Below are positions 43,051 to 56,511 of a stretch of DNA of 64,000 nt, piece after piece (position 1 is the stretch's first letter; each line of letters begins with the position of its first letter). Location: positions 62,001-126,000 of the forward strand of contig JANVFP010000021.1 in NCBI GenBank assembly GCA_027919835.1, written 5' to 3'. The stretch is from Lentinula raphanica (lineage: Eukaryota; Basidiomycota; Agaricomycetes; Agaricales; Omphalotaceae). The position numbers were made by a program, and so were the translations under genes. The notes beneath the pieces are model-generated. The model saw only the letters and a list, made by a program, of their open reading frames with translations, was not told the DNA's origin and made no database searches.

Positions 43051-45966
43051 ATGCTCAGGCCAAAATCTATTCCAAGACCGCTCTGGTCCTCTTCTTCCTC
43101 CTCTCGACTCTTCTCTTCCTCTGCAAAATGTCAAGACAAACCAATCATGAACCGTTACAGCAGGATAGTCACTCAGCCAAAAGACCAAGGCGCCAGCCAG
43201 GTTCTTAACCTTCTTATTTTCTCGACGCGTCCTATTACCAAACCTTCATTGCATTCAGGCTATGTTATATGCTACGGATGGTATCGACAGTGACGAGGAT
43301 TTTAACAAGGCAATGATTGGGGTCGCTAGTATCTGGTGAGTTACCCGTTTTCCAAACGTACATCTCAATATGACTCACGTTCACAAGGTATGAGGGAAAC
43401 CCGTAAGTACGATCATTCTGCGTGTACTCCAAACTCTTATTCGGTATCGAATCAATGCAAGATGCAACAAACACCTGCTGGGTCTTGGTCAAGACATCAA
43501 AGCTTCTCTACAGAAAGCCGACCTCATTGGATATCAATTTGGTACAGTTGGTGTCAGCGATGGTATCAGCATGGGCACTCGTGGAATGTCCTTCTCTCTC
43601 CAATCTCGCGACCTCATCGCAGATCAAGTCGAGACTGCTGCAGGCGGTCACCATCTTGATGGTATGGTCGTCGTTCCAGGCTGCGACAAGAATATGCCTG
43701 GTGTCCTTATGGCTCGTGAGTCACTCACCACTGATTATCGGCCCTATCATTAATTCATTCGTGTAGTCGGTCGTCTCAACCGTCCCGGACTCATGGTATA
43801 TGGCGGCACGATTCGTGCAGGATCGTGCGAGGGTATGCCTCCACTTGACCTAGTCTCGGCGTTCCAGTCATATGGGAAGTTCCTTCAAGACGGTGAGACG
43901 CCTGCCGCAGAGAAAGAACGATATCAAACTGTCCGCCATGCTTGCCCTGGTCCCGGAGCGTGTGGTGGCGTATGAAATTATTTACCCATTCTTCCTACGA
44001 GAAGCCGTGCTGATTCCTTTGCCTCATTTAGATGTACACAGCAAACACCATGGCTAGCGCCGCCGAGACTCTGGGAATGACTCTCCCCGGCTCGTCTTCT
44101 TTCCCAGCAGAATCTCAGGAGAAACGAGAAGAATGTGCTTCTATCGGCCCTGCGATGTATCAACTTGTCGCTCAAAACATTTTACCGCGAGAGATCATGA
44201 CGAGATCTGCGTTCGAGAACGCGATGGTATGTTCACTTCCGAATTGATTACCAACTACCCACCCATTCTCCACCACTTTGACGTTTAAACAAGTCGGACT
44301 TCTTACTACGAAATGTTACCCTTTTATAGGTCTTGACTATGGTTCTTGGCGGCTCAACTAATGCCGTTCTGCATCTTATTGCAATAGCCCACTCAGTGGG
44401 AATCACCCTAACCATCGACGACTTCCAGAACGTCTCCGATCGCACTCCCTATTTAGCAGATATTAAACCAAGTGGCAAGTACCTGATGGAGGACGTGTAC
44501 AAGATCGGAGGTATTCCTAGTAAGTCTATTGCTTTCTGTTGAGCTGTCTGTGCGGTATTTCCCTGTTATCATTCCGTTCGTTTCTATGATTTGCTATTTC
44601 GAGAATCACGGACCTTTCAAACGTTGTTTTCCGTTTCAATGTGTAGTACCTCTACCTTCCGTTCTCCCTATCTTTCGTCCAGGGATTCCTTCATGCTAAT
44701 TATAATCCCGTAATACTCTCCCCCTCCGTTCTCTAGAAATCCTGCACTTCCTCATGAAGCAGAAGATGATTGACGGAAACAATATGACCGTAACTGGACG
44801 TACCCTTGGAGAGAACCTTGAGCGATGGGTACACAAATATGGCGAACTGGACTTCAATCGACAAGACGTTATTCGGCCGTTGAATAAGCCTATCAAAGAA
44901 ACGGGGCATATCAGGTTCGGTGAACGTTCTATGTTGTTTTTCCAAACTTCCTCAATATCGATTTCCCCGATTTCCATTCACTTGTGGATGTTTTATTCAT
45001 CACGGTGGCTTATTCAATCTGACCACCCCCCTTCCACTTCATCTTTCAACGTTTCCTCTCGTGCCTAACTCGTGCTCATTGATCTCAATATCAGAATTCT
45101 AAAAGGTAACCTCGCGCCAGGAGGTGCAGTAGCTAAGATAACTGGGAAAGAAGGACTCAGCTTCACGGGCAAGGCGCGAACTTTTGACAGCGAAGATGAC
45201 TTCGTCAAAGCAGTCGAAAGTGGTTCCATCAAAAAGGGTGAAAAAACCGTCGTTATTTTGCGATATCTCGGTCCTCAAGGTGGTCCAGGTATGTTCCTTT
45301 CTAAGCGTTATCACATTTCATACGAAAATGCCCTTTCATGCCATTCCGTGTCACTTTCTATATGGTTGTTCACATTCCTATGCTTCCACTGTTCTTCGTT
45401 TTATTTCTCTATTCCCATTGGCCGTATTCTTTGTTGTAATTGGGTTCTCTGCGATTTGACTTGTTCGTTGTTATGCTGGGTGATGTTGTTTCGTTCCGCA
45501 TGGTCTAACGGAATCTGTCTGTTACATTGTCATGATAGGTATGCCGGAAATGCTCAAGCCAACAAGTTTGATAATGGGTGCTGGTCTGGGTCTTGATGTT
45601 GCGTGTTTGACCGATGGTCGTTTCAGCGGAGGGTAAGTTCGCTTCTTGGGTTGGATTCGATCCTACCATTATTATCTGCTTCGTGCTCACTTCATTTGCC
45701 TTCTGCATGTTAGATCTCACGGATTTTGCATCGGACATGTTGTGCCCGAAGCGCAAGTTGGGGGACCCATTGCCTTTGTGGAAGACGGAGATATCATTTC
45801 TGTTGACGCGGTCAAAAACACGATTGAGTTAAACATCTCTTCCGAAGAGATGGAGAGGAGAAGGAAAGCATGGGTTGCGCCACCATTGAAGGTAACACAA
45901 GGCACTTTGTACAAGTACGTGAAGCTGGTCACTGATGCTAGCCACGGCTGTGTTACGGATGCATGA
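43051..45966 (+). CDS. ILV3: Dihydroxy-acid dehydratase, mitochondrial
   Basis: Eleven exons in phase: 43051-43200, 43259-43335, 43389-43403 (15 nt), 43462-43715, 43767-43969, 44032-44226, 44330-44519, 44737-44914, 45095-45288, 45539-45632 and 45714-45966; 600 aa. Third enzyme of Ile/Val synthesis, an Fe-S dehydratase. The N-terminus [19 protein letters not shown] is a typical mitochondrial presequence. Marks: GVASIWYEGNPCNKHLL (cluster Cys), [60 protein letters not shown] and [15 protein letters not shown]. The Cys residues in CNKHL, GCDKN and ACGGMYT match the cluster ligands of the family. The 5-codon exon encodes YEGNP. Confidence 0.95.
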
Positions 45967-46119
45967 ATGCTGTAATCTAGTCAAAATCTACAATATCAGT
46001 AATTACCTTGAATAATAGGAATTGTTTGACATATGTTGAGTCAACGGGTACCAAAACAATAGTCATAGATTCTGAGCGCGTACAGTTACTGTTGTAGAAT
46101 ACCAATATGCAAATTTTGA

Positions 46120-48171
46120 TCAGCCTCCCCGAGCAGACTTCTTCAGCAATTTCTTCTTCTCACTCTTCGGCATCTTGTTCTGTCGTTTTTCTTTTGCTTC
46201 CGCCTTGACGGCTTTTTTTCTTTCCTAACGGAATAAGGGATGACTTCAGACCACAAAACATCCGAGGGACCAACTCTGAACAAACCTTTTTTGCTTCCCG
46301 ATCCTCATGTCGATGCCCCCGAGGGTTACGTTCCGCGAACACACCCGCGGGATCAGCGCCGTTGTCCTCATCATCTTGATCTGAATCCTCTATATCAGAT
46401 CCCAGGACGGAAGCGTTTTCGAGTATTTCCGAAACCCCAAGAGGTCCGTTGGGAAGGTCCTCTTGACCGATATCAAATGGACTCATCGTGGATGACCGTG
46501 GGCCCGGGACCTGCGGTTTCTCCACTTTCTCGCCCTTGTCGTTATGGGGTTCAGAATTAATCAAGCCAATTGTGTCTGCATATATAAGCTTGGCTCCGTC
46601 CCCGCGGTTTACTGCAGCTACATCCCGTTCTGGGTCGTAGAGCTCGTTGAGATTTCGTGGGATATAGGATTGCTTGAAAATGGAGTCCTCGTGAGCGGCT
46701 GACAACTCTTGTTCTTCTGAAGTGGTGACATCGGTGCTCGAAGTGTCTTCTATCCACCTTCGCAGTAATGCCTCATCTGATGGCGTCTCGCTGGAAAGGG
46801 AGAGGTCGGTCTTGATGACGAATTCAAAGACGCGTCGAAGACCCAGGCATTTGACTCCCAGCCGGCCAAAAAATTCCTCGACATTACTCAAGTCCTTTCG
46901 CAGAAAATCGAATGCAGATGGGTGGTCGTGTTCGACGCTTTGGGAAACGTCTATTATCCAGAGATGACCTTGATGATATAAGATGTTGTATTCAGAAAGG
47001 TCGGCGTGCACAAGTTTGCACTCGTGAAACATTTTCCGAACGGCTAGAACCAGCTCCACATACAAGTCGACAGACTCCGATACTGAGAGCTGAGCATCCT
47101 TGAGCCTTGGGGACGCCCTGACCAACACGTCGGCATACGCTTGAGGAGGTCAAAAACAGTACATACCAGCCCTCTGCATCTCCTAGAAATGTCATGACTA
47201 AAACATTTTCCCTAACCTCGATTGGATCTGGACAGAGTATACCAGCGGACACCAAGCGTTTGAGGTTACGCATTTCTTTTTCAGCCCAGAGTCGAACCAT
47301 CTTCCGAGGATTTTTGCGGCTGTATCCTCGTCGAAAACGATACTCTCCGGTGACATATTTATCTCTATCTTTGAACACAAGGATAGACGTCTTGTAAATC
47401 TTCAACGCCAGATGCTTCGAGTCTGGTGTCAACGCATGATATACATTTGCCTGATGAATGATTGGCAAGAAGTGAATGAGTTCAATGACTCGACTTGCCT
47501 CTTTTCCAGTGCTAACACAACCATTTACTTCGTGTATCAAGCCTCGTCCGATCATCTTGAATAAAATCAAACGAGTTCTAGGATCGAGAACTTGCTCGTT
47601 TGTGGCTCTGTCGGACTTATCCTTCAGGTTTGCAGAGGCGCTGGGCCCTTTCCTGTTTACGCCTACACCCAAAACGTATGGTATATCGATAGTGGCCAGC
47701 CTCGAGTTGTACTTTGATAACGCTGCCAGCTGATCTGTGGTTTTGTCTTTTGCTAGAGGTCCATGTATGGTCGCTGATGTAGTTCCAGATCGGGGATGAT
47801 TTATTGCAGGTAAAGCGGCGACGGTAGTGGATTGGTTCAGTAGGGAGGTTACCCCTTGTGCATTTCCAGAACGAACAGCAACATGTTGTCGCAGTCGATT
47901 GTACGACTTCGTAAAGTCTGTGGACATCCTGGTCAGATATGAGAGCAATCATAGATGATGATATTGATTGACCCCGTTCAGCTATCTCCCAATCTTCGTC
48001 CTCTACACGATCATCCTCGTAAAATTCTTCAATGTCTTCGTCCTCATCGAAGCTTTCGTGCTCAGGCAAGTCATCGCTTTCATCTGATGAGTCGATGTAA
48101 GAGTAGCCTAGACGTGGATCAGTCGTTTCCAAGGCATCGTCGAATTGACCATCGTGGATGACTGCAGGCAT
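46120..48171 (-). CDS. RIO1: RIO1 atypical protein kinase/ATPase
   Basis: Exons (minus) 48171-47973, 47917-47499, 47450-47167, 47117-46286 and 46224-46120; 612 aa in phase. Acts late in 40S maturation. An acidic N-terminus ([16 protein letters not shown]) is followed by the RIO domain: STGKEANVYHAL (ATP loop), [42 protein letters not shown], catalytic [13 protein letters not shown], and metal-binding [15 protein letters not shown]. The tail is acidic then Lys-rich ([18 protein letters not shown]). The intron at 47498-47451, inside the ATP-loop codons, uses a GC donor (GAG|GCAAGT). Confidence 0.94.
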
Positions 48172-48274
48172 TGTCAACGGTGTGAAGAGAAAAAAGATTA
48201 CGAATAGGCGCCCATCTAGTTCCAGCGCCTATCTTATCTCTGTGGCAGTGTCAGGCTTTTCTTGAACCATCATC

Positions 48275-50775
48275 ATGTCAGAAACTGACCACGCCGTCCT
48301 CGGTAAACGCGCTCGGAATGAGCAAGAAGACCTCGAAAACGGCCACCAGCCTGATGCCAGCGCGTCTGCTACCAATGACGACGACGACGACGATCTCGGG
48401 CCCATGCCCATGCCAGCAGGAGCTGATGGAGTGTCGAAGAAGAAACGGAAAGGTAAGACCCGTATCGTGTCTTTTTGCCTTAGAGCCTTAAGATATATAG
48501 AACTCTGCGGCTAGTTCTCCCTCACGAAAAGCTATACCTCGAACATCTTCCGAACACCGAACAATATCACAAAAGTTTCATGCATCGAGATGTAATCAAC
48601 TTCAGTTTGGTTACAAAGTGCGTCGTATCCCTCTTTAACGCCTCAGCACGCCCTCAGACGACTTACAGAACAGACTTTCTTATCACGACATCTGTCGATG
48701 GTCAATTGAAACTATGGAAAAAGCAAGACTCTGGCATCGAATTTGTCAAACATTATCGCGCTCATCTTGGCGCCATCATCGGGGTCTCAGCAAGTTCGGA
48801 TGGGCAACTGCTAGCTACCGTATCGGAGGATGGGAACGCGAAGATATTCGACGTGGTGAACTTCGGTATGCGTTCTTGTACCCATATCGATCGTGGTTTT
48901 TAACATACGCTACGAACAGACATGATCAATATTATCAAACTAGGTTTCACCCCTCACGCATGCTGTTGGGTGCACAATAGTAACCAAGGGCAAGGGTTAC
49001 TTGCCGTGTAAGCTATATACCTTCAAGCCATTAGCTCTTTCTCTCGTCTTATTTCACGCCTTATAGTTCAGATGCATCTTCAGGAGTGATTCGCCTGTAC
49101 GATGGTAGAGGCGATGATATGCCGCTAGAGACTATTGAGAATCTACACCGTTTCCCTGTACATGTCATGACCGTGAGTTCTCAAACATACTGGATGATAT
49201 TTCTCATACCGACGTTGGCCATAGTACAGTGACCGTTTCAACACTGTCATCTCAGCTGACGAAGGAGGTTTCGTGGAATATTGGCAGCCGATAGAGCCAT
49301 TCGGACAGCCCAAAAATATACCGGGAATGTGGGAATACAAGAGCGAAACTGATCTTTACGAGTTCAAAAAAGTATGTGTTTATATTCACTGAAGTCAACT
49401 TTCGCTCACTCATTGTTTCAAGTCCAAATCGACGCCGACCTGTATAACTCTATCGCCAAACTCGTCCTCCTTCGTAACATTCTCCTTACCTGATCGTCAA
49501 ATTCGGATATTCTCGTTCCTCACAGGGAAATTGACCCGAAAATACGACGAGTCGTTGACTGCAATACAAGAGATGCAACAAGCTGGAACTGCAGTTTACA
49601 AGGTCGAGGATATGGAGTTTGGTCGACGGTTGGCTGCAGAAAGGGAACTTGAACTTCCTGGCCCGGATGGTCGTGTTCACGGACGTTGGAGCAATGTTGT
49701 TTGGGATGAGAGCGGTTCATTCGTGATTTACGGATCTCTTCTAGGTATCAAAGGTATGCATATCCCGTTTGTTTTGGAAGCGCTGCTCATAAAGAAGGCG
49801 ATGTTAGTCGTTAACACAGTCACAAACCGTGTCTCTCGCCTTCTGGGCAAGGATGAGGCTGTGAGATTTTTGAACATGAGCTTATACCAGGGTGGTCCAA
49901 CAAAGAGAGCTGTGACGACCGCTGTATGTCCTGTGTGCTGCCTTGTATGCATTTCCTTTCTCAAACCTCGATAGGCGATGGTGGCCTCAGCAAACCCCCT
50001 TCTTGCAGAACGACAGTCGCGAGATCCGACGTTGTTTTGCACTGGCTTCAAGCGTCAGCGATTCTACATCTTCAACAGATCTGAGCCCGAGTAAGCTGCT
50101 TCCACTCTGTTTTATTCAATCAGCTCATGAGCAAAATTATAGAGACAATAAATCAGGCGACAGAGATGTTTTCAATGAAAGACCAACGCGCGAAGAACAA
50201 AGCATCGCAGCTTCTGCCCCTGTTGGTAAAAGCGGACCGTCTCCTTTAGCTAACGCGGCGACTATTCACACAACGCTTGGTGATATTCATATGCGCCTTT
50301 ATCCCGCACAAGCACCTAAAGCAGTGGAGAACTTTGTCGGTCATGCTCGAAGTAGCTACTTCGAGGGTATCATTTTTCATCGGGTCATACCGAAGTTCAT
50401 GATACAAACAGGAGATCCCCTCGGAGATGGAACTGGTGGCACATCAATCTGGGGACATGAGTTTGAGGATGAGTTTTCTGATGATTTAAAACACGATAGG
50501 TTAGATATTCCTCTTCCGTTGTGTAGTTAGCGCTCGTTCTCTGACGACAATTGCCTAGACCCTACACTGTTAGCATGGCCAATGCTGGTCCTGGGACCAA
50601 CGGATCGCAATTCTTCATCACCACCACTGCAACGCCATGGTTAGACCAGAAGCACACTATCTTCGGGCGTGTATTGTCGGGACTGGAGGTCGTGCATGCG
50701 ATAGAGAACGTAAAAACCAACAAGGCCGATAAGCCTTACGAGGACATCAAAATTATCAATGTTGATGTAGAGTAG
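48275..50775 (+). CDS. PPWD1-type WD40 cyclophilin (spliceosomal)
   Basis: Eleven exons in phase: 48275-48452, 48515-48617, 48669-48865, 48920-49007, 49067-49172, 49225-49371, 49423-49753, 49808-49923, 49975-50090, 50143-50499 and 50559-50775; 651 aa against 646 in human PPWD1. The N-terminus has an acidic run (DDDDDD) and KKKRK. WD-repeat text: [62 protein letters not shown]. The C-terminal cyclophilin has [20 protein letters not shown], the FHRV and QTGD catalytic motifs, then [19 protein letters not shown] and HTIFGRV. It is a peptidyl-prolyl isomerase of spliceosomal complexes. Convergent with the next gene, only 39 bp apart. Confidence 0.95.
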
Positions 50776-50814
50776 CCCAAAACTCCCTCATCATGGCGGA
50801 ACACATGTATCCCG

Positions 50815-52217
50815 TTACAATGCTATTGTATCTAGGTTCTCGATTGTGTGGCGTACAGATACCAAAGCCAAATTTCCGTGCAAGGCATCGCGCAGACGAC
50901 GATCAAAGTAGGATTTCAACCTCTCTTCCATAGTTTGGTGAGTCAATTCGGGAGAAGAAAGGACCAAACTGGATGGACAGGAAAATTTGAGGATGCGATG
51001 AGGTCGCTCCTCATCCAAATTGGTAGATGACCTTGGATCTCGGGTTGATAGCAGCATTGGCAGCTTCAGAATGACTTCGTAAACGTCGAGGGTGACACCA
51101 CCTGGGAAGGGAGCTACAATGTCCGACGAAGGGCAGTATGCAACAGAATATTCAAGTAAGATTGCTGCAAGGGGAACGGTCAAGGCGGCAGGGAGACCTT
51201 GCGGGAGAATCAAAGTCTCGGTCAAATTAGTCGAAGGGTCTATGATCTGCTGAATGATGTTCTGTAGGATAGCAAAAAGACCATCTGGGGAAGTAGAAAG
51301 CTGTGAATTGGTGGCATAGTGACGCTCGAATCTTCTTTCAGAACGGATTTTTGAATTTCACGCACAATCGTTGGTGGATCATTCGTTGACACGAAGACTG
51401 GACCAGGATATGGCCAGCCCCTCCACTCGCTCTCGGATCCATTGGATCCATCAAGCTTTGGAGGATACTTCGCTAGAAGTAGCGAGGCATTGATGAAGAA
51501 TGATTGTTCCGAGCAAGGCTCGTAGATATGAACGATGTTGTGGAACAGCTGTGATTTCTTCTGAAGAGGATTGGCTGCTGATGCACTGGAGTGATACCGG
51601 TGTTCAAACTACTTACCTGCTTGAGGCGATGCAATAGTGTTGAAATCCCTTTACATGGGTCTTTCGGGGAAAAGGCGTCTATGAGGTGGCCTGTTCTAAG
51701 CGAAAACAGGAAATTAGCAGCTGTGTCAACGAGGGGGTCGATTCGTGAGACAGCACTTCAAACAGACTTTAAAACTGGGGTGGTCAGTTTTAGTATCTGT
51801 AGACCATACTTTGATGACAAGGTGTATGGACTGCCTCAAACAGTCCGTGGCAGAAACCATGGATAGTAACTATAGTAGGCCGAGTGAGCTCACCGGATGG
51901 AAAGGGCTACCAGAGCAACATCAAAAGCAAAGGACTCGACCCGGGAAAACGTCGGAATCTTCGAAAACAGAAAGCTTTGGAGTTGTAGCGTTTCATGCTG
52001 TATCTCTTGAATCACGCTTTCAATGAACATCCGGGTAGGGGGTGTGGTAGTAATATCTAACTGAGGTGGACTGTAATCCTATGATAGCAGTGATCCGGGG
52101 TAGTATTGAGTAAAACTGAAGTTGTTTGCTGGCTTCGAGATGGGATATGTGGAACCAACTCACGAGGGAATGTTCCACATATTTAGCACCGGACTGACTT
52201 AGCCTGCTAGCTGCCAT
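50815..52217 (-). CDS. Conserved-looking protein of unknown function
   Basis: Exons (minus) 52217-52164, 52078-51894, 51755-51617, 51560-51391 and 51334-50815; 355 aa in phase across four introns, which makes coding likely. Readable parts: MFIESVIQEIQHETLQLQSFL, DPLVDTAANFLFSLRTGHLIDAFSP, FHNIVHIYEPCSEQSFFINASLLLAKYPP, FAILQNIIQQIIDP, and a C-terminal MEERLKSYFDRRLRDALHGN. Mostly helical and soluble, with no signal peptide or membrane span. I do not recognise a family, and no function is proposed. Confidence 0.65.
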
Positions 52218-53070
52218 CGTCAGTTGAGGAGAGAAGGACAAACCAGGATAAGAGTAAATCTACGATGTGATTGTGAATGGGAGTCCGAGATATAATCCCC
52301 GACTCGAAGTGAAACGGAGAGAAGGGCCTTGTGGACTCTATCTGTCGTTCGATTTTTGGATTTGTCATCCCCATCAGTGATCTAACTTGTTACGGTAGCT
52401 GTAACAGAACGTCATCATCACACGCGTTACTGCTTTCTTCACTTCCTCCCGCCATCTGCTCTCATCTGCTGCATTGACCGTTTCCATTTCTTCTTTTGCC
52501 TACCATGTCTGCCAGTTAGTCAACTTCGCTGTTATAGTTGCGTACGTGGCCCGTTCTTCATGTCAAAGTACTTGAATCATCGCCAATTGGCTACAATCGT
52601 AGGTGTGTCACTGAAATAGCATGTTGGATTGGGTAAACGTGCGTTCCACTTTATCGACGTCAAAGTTGTGGTGAAGGAGTCATACAACATAGTCTAACTT
52701 CCTTTGGTGCGTGCTCATGGCCATCTAATTCGACTATTTTACATTAATCACGGTTTTTGTAGCTCACATTATGGTCTCCGTTTGACGAATGAAACACGAT
52801 CCTACTGTTATCTCAAACTCTGTCTTCTCCTACATTCGCTTCGATGGATCTTTCTACGAACCTGGAGTAAGAGGCTCGATTGACAACATCATCTCTTTCA
52901 TATTGAAAGTCGACCCTTCCCATCTGAAATACCACACGATGTGCTCTTTCAATGACAGACTTATATCGTTCTCATGCCGTGGCATCGACATCCGTTTTGT
53001 TTGGCTCGCTGCTCCTCGTTCTTTTGATCAAATCACTCAACCATCCACTGTGAATGGATCTTTCCCCTCT
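52218..53070. other. Long intergenic region, no gene assigned
   Basis: A frame of 103 codons at 52789-53100 (MKHDPTVISNSVF..) has no splice support or known motif. Nothing else stands out before the tandem repeat. Confidence 0.4.
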
Positions 53071-53073
53071 GTA

Positions 53074-53154
53074 AATTCTCTGTATGATAACACGCAGTGA
53101 AATTCCATGTACAATAGCTCGCAGTGAAATTCTGTGTATAATAGCATGAATTGA
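53074..53154. repeat. 27-bp tandem repeat, three copies
   Basis: Units begin AATTC and the first two end CGCAGTGA (53074-53100, 53101-53127, 53128-53154); the third copy is diverged. Confidence 0.7.
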
Positions 53155-53619
53155 CTCTCCTTGTCCTCCTTCTGTGCTCAGTATCATTCGAGTCGGGGAC
53201 TGCCGGCAGAGACGGCGTTAAAGCATTTAATATCCGTGAGAACATGTAAAACTCGAACTTCATCAAGCTCTTTGATACGGATGCCTGTTCTAACAATTTC
53301 CCCAACAGTGGCCCAACACTTGAGGTTGTTGATGAACAGCTTCTACTTATACTGACGGCTCATAGCCTCAATGATGAGATCCATACTTCCACGAAGAGCT
53401 CCGTGTAACTAGGACTCACGACGTCTGGAATTCTCCCGGAGCGCCCTCACCTTAATAGCCCACTGACCTCAGTCTGGTCAATTCCATCCCAAAATTTATA
53501 GGGCTGGTTCACTATAGAGCTATCTTTCCTCTCCTTCTCTTTCGACACAGACTACCGTCATCCACTGCAGGCCAGATACCATCTTGCTGCACATTGCTCT
53601 CACGACTCCCCTGCCTGCG
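53155..53619. other. Upstream region of the 7TM gene
   Basis: No gene recognised. CT-rich sequence just before the start at 53620 fits a fungal 5' leader. Confidence 0.4.
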
Positions 53620-55375
53620 ATGTCGGCCGTCCTCGTTGCTAGTAAGTCGCAATCTATTCTGATGTATCTCGTTCAAAGATACAAACCAGTCTTCTAGGAG
53701 TGACTCAGCAACAACTGGGAGGAAGTGCTAACCGACTCTTGAACGTGTGGATATACTTCAACCTTGTCTCGAATCTCATCTTACTCCCCATCCTCGTTTT
53801 GACGTTCGTCCTGTCCAAGAAGGTGACAAAGCGGCATCCGTCCCTCATCAACGTCTGTATAACTTGGATACTTTTTGGCATCTTCTCCCTTCTGCTGTGC
53901 GTCAGCTAATATGCAACTCTATAACTGCACTGGATTTGGTTCGACTGACTGAACACCACAGGTTCTTTGGTGGGAAGGCAAGACCAAATCAACCTGATCC
54001 GAGTTCAGCATTGTGCATTGCTCAAACTGCCCTGCTATATGGGATTCCACCCATGTAAGGCTTCATGCCATTGGTGATATTAGACAGCGATTGAAATATT
54101 GTGGTGTACAGGTGGTCGGTTGCAGTGTTCATCTTGATGTATTTCATTCTGGGTATCGTTAGTGCTGACGGTCGAACGTCAAACGTCAGCAGGGGTCAAA
54201 TGTTGTTGGTGTGTTCACGACGAGCTTCCTGAATCAACCCGAACTTATTCCTTATCTGCCCAGATGCTCGGGGCTCCTTATGTCGCTCAATTCTGCTTTT
54301 CAATCGCAACTCTTGCAGTACGTTTGAATACTTATTCTCATCCGATTGCCAACGACCAACGATTCCCTCGCGAAGATATCCCTCAAATATCCCCAATTTG
54401 TCACAAGGGAACGCCGGTTTTTCTATTGCGCTCTTGAGTATTCACCGCTCTCGAATGCCATGTCAATCTTTGTGTTCGTTTTCTGTCTGGGAATCTTCGT
54501 AACCCTCCGTACGTTGTGAACGCACTTGCAACAGATACTGTGTACTTACTCAGCTGTTATGCACGGGAACGGTTAGTCCGGATATGCTATCTGTTGTATC
54601 GGAATTATCGTGGATTGAGACAGGCTGGGGAATCATTCGTAGTCGACTTGCATTTCCTTGTGAGAGTTATCGTATTTGGCTGTTTCATATTCGTAGGAAT
54701 GTTGTGAGTTTTCCCAACTTTTCTGAATCCCTCACTTGGATTCACAGGTCTGATCTTTTCAGCGTCGACATCCTCGTGATGTTCTCTAGTTCAAGTCGTG
54801 TACCGGATTTGTATGCTGCGATAGGTGATTATCGAAACCGCCATTGCTTCGCCGCGTTGTCCCTCTTACCCTATACACAGCAGGTACAGTGGTGTTCTTG
54901 GTATTTGGGTCACAAGCAGTGCGTGCATTATATTTGACCGTGTCGTAACTCCAAAGTGACCCAGCATTGGTCTCACTCATAGGACGTTCTTCGGGCTTGG
55001 TGCTTCTGGAGGAGGAACGACGAACCAGTCTTGATTTCTTCAACTTTGAGGCGTAAATCAGACTGGTCCAAGCTTGACTTGAGCGGAAATTCGAGCAGCG
55101 AAGGAACCCTTCGGAGCGTATCTCTGTTTACAGTGCCTTCTTCGACATCTTCATATCTTGCAAAACATGCTACCAAAAGACATGATCATCCTCTTCCCCA
55201 AGTCCCTCCAGTCCCTATGCCTTCTCCAACATCTTCACATCTTGCAATACGTCGAGGACGTGATATTCCTCTTTCGAACGTCCCTTCTGTCACTATGCCT
55301 TCTCCATCACCTGCGCATCTTGCAAACCATGCTACTAAAGGACGTGTTTATCCTGCTCCTCGGAGCAAAGTCTAG
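53620..55375 (+). CDS. Seven-transmembrane receptor-like protein
   Basis: Multi-exon gene; the first exon MSAVLVA (53620-) joins RVTQQQLGG after an intron ending at about 53697. Hydrophobic spans in order: VWIYFNLVSNLILLPILVLTFV, SLINVCITWILFGIFSLLLFF, ALCIAQTALLYGIPPMW, WSVAVFILMYFIL, MLGAPYVAQFCFSIATLA, NAMSIFVFVFCLGIFV, LHFLVRVIVFGCFIFVGM (each quoted in part, boundaries approximate). RERRFFYC precedes span 6. A Ser/Pro-rich cytosolic tail of about 110 residues has three similar LAKHATK/LAIRRGRD/LANHATKG repeats. This layout is common in a large basidiomycete orphan receptor family. The middle exons (54165-54560) are uncertain. Ligand unknown. Confidence 0.65.
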
Positions 55376-55609
55376 TGGTCTTTTCTAAGGACACATTTTT
55401 GCACTAAGGGAAGTTGGATCAAGTATACACGGTGGTTCATCATAGCTTCATAACATTCATTACATATACCCTGTCCATATATATCGTAGCATGTCTCTCT
55501 TTCCAATGTCCAAGAAGGTGAAGCGTACTATATGACATGTCTGGCCTTGAAGTCCGCATGCTGCACAGTTTTGAAGATTGAAAAGCAAAGTACAGCGATG
55601 CTGTAGTCC

Positions 55610-56318
55610 TCAAGCACCAGGGGCACGGTACTTCAATGCTTCTAAGGACCTGATATGTTCATTACCACTAGCTGTGTCTTCCAGGACTGATTGAACAGCA
55701 TATGTAACAAGGACAGTAATGGACCACCATGCAACGGTGAGCCATGGCCGTCGAAGAAATAGACAGACAGTGGGAGCCACGAAAGCCAATGTATACGCAA
55801 GTGTCGGGGAAAGCGTGTAATTCCTGAGGTCGGTACTATCGTCTATGCCGAACCCGAGTTGCAACAGGATCTTGCGAATTGAGCTAGGATCGAGTAGAAG
55901 GAGGAGGTTTGCATGGAGAGCCAAAGAGACACAAGTGAATGGTCGAGGGAGAGGGATCGTCTCAGCTGAATTTGAGGGAGGGAAAAGAAAGAGAAGAGGA
56001 TCATCAGTAGGATTGATGAAGTAGATGAGATGCCTGTTCGACAGAATGATGAATGCCTGAATCAGATTTGTTCTGAGAAAGACGCACATGAATGCCGACA
56101 ATAGAACAATGAGCTTCATCATCAAGATTGATTGCTCGTTGGATTTGGCGTTTTCCTTCCGAAGGTTCTCAATCACTTCCTCCTGTTCTAAGACGGAAAT
56201 TAGCGCATTGCAACCTCAGATAGCGTTGACCACCTCACTTGCCTTGATCGTCTAGATAATTAGCATCTTCTTCTGTGTCCGTGTCGGCCTTGAAGGTGAT
56301 GCGACGACGGAAGTCCAT
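55610..56318 (-). CDS. Small multi-span membrane protein, unknown
   Basis: Exons (minus) 56318-56243 and 56187-55610; 217 aa in phase. The single intron has a GC donor (CAAG|GCAAGT). The N-terminal about 45 residues are charged and soluble (MDFRRRITFKADTDTEEDANY). Then four to five hydrophobic stretches: MMKLIVLLSAFMCVFL, FTCVSLALHANLLLLL, LAYTLAFVAPTVCLFL, LTVAWWSITVLVTYAV. It resembles small conserved fungal ER/Golgi membrane proteins, but I cannot name a family. Confidence 0.7.
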
Positions 56319-56511
56319 CACTGTAACAGTTCATGGAAGGAAACACATGTTATTTTTTTTGGAATAAAAAATTTAGACGCCTGAGCGCTTACTTGCCACG
56401 TGGGATACCTAATCGGAAATGCTCAGGGTTAGGCGTTTTTGGCGGCTATCTCATTTCTCTTAACCTACACGTTGGTTGGGTTGGCTTCCAGCTATCATCA
56501 TCCGATCCACA

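Noticed and set aside
52789..53100. 103-codon frame in the 52-53-kb gap
   Set aside because: Overlaps a 27-bp tandem repeat at its end and has no recognisable motif or splice partners.
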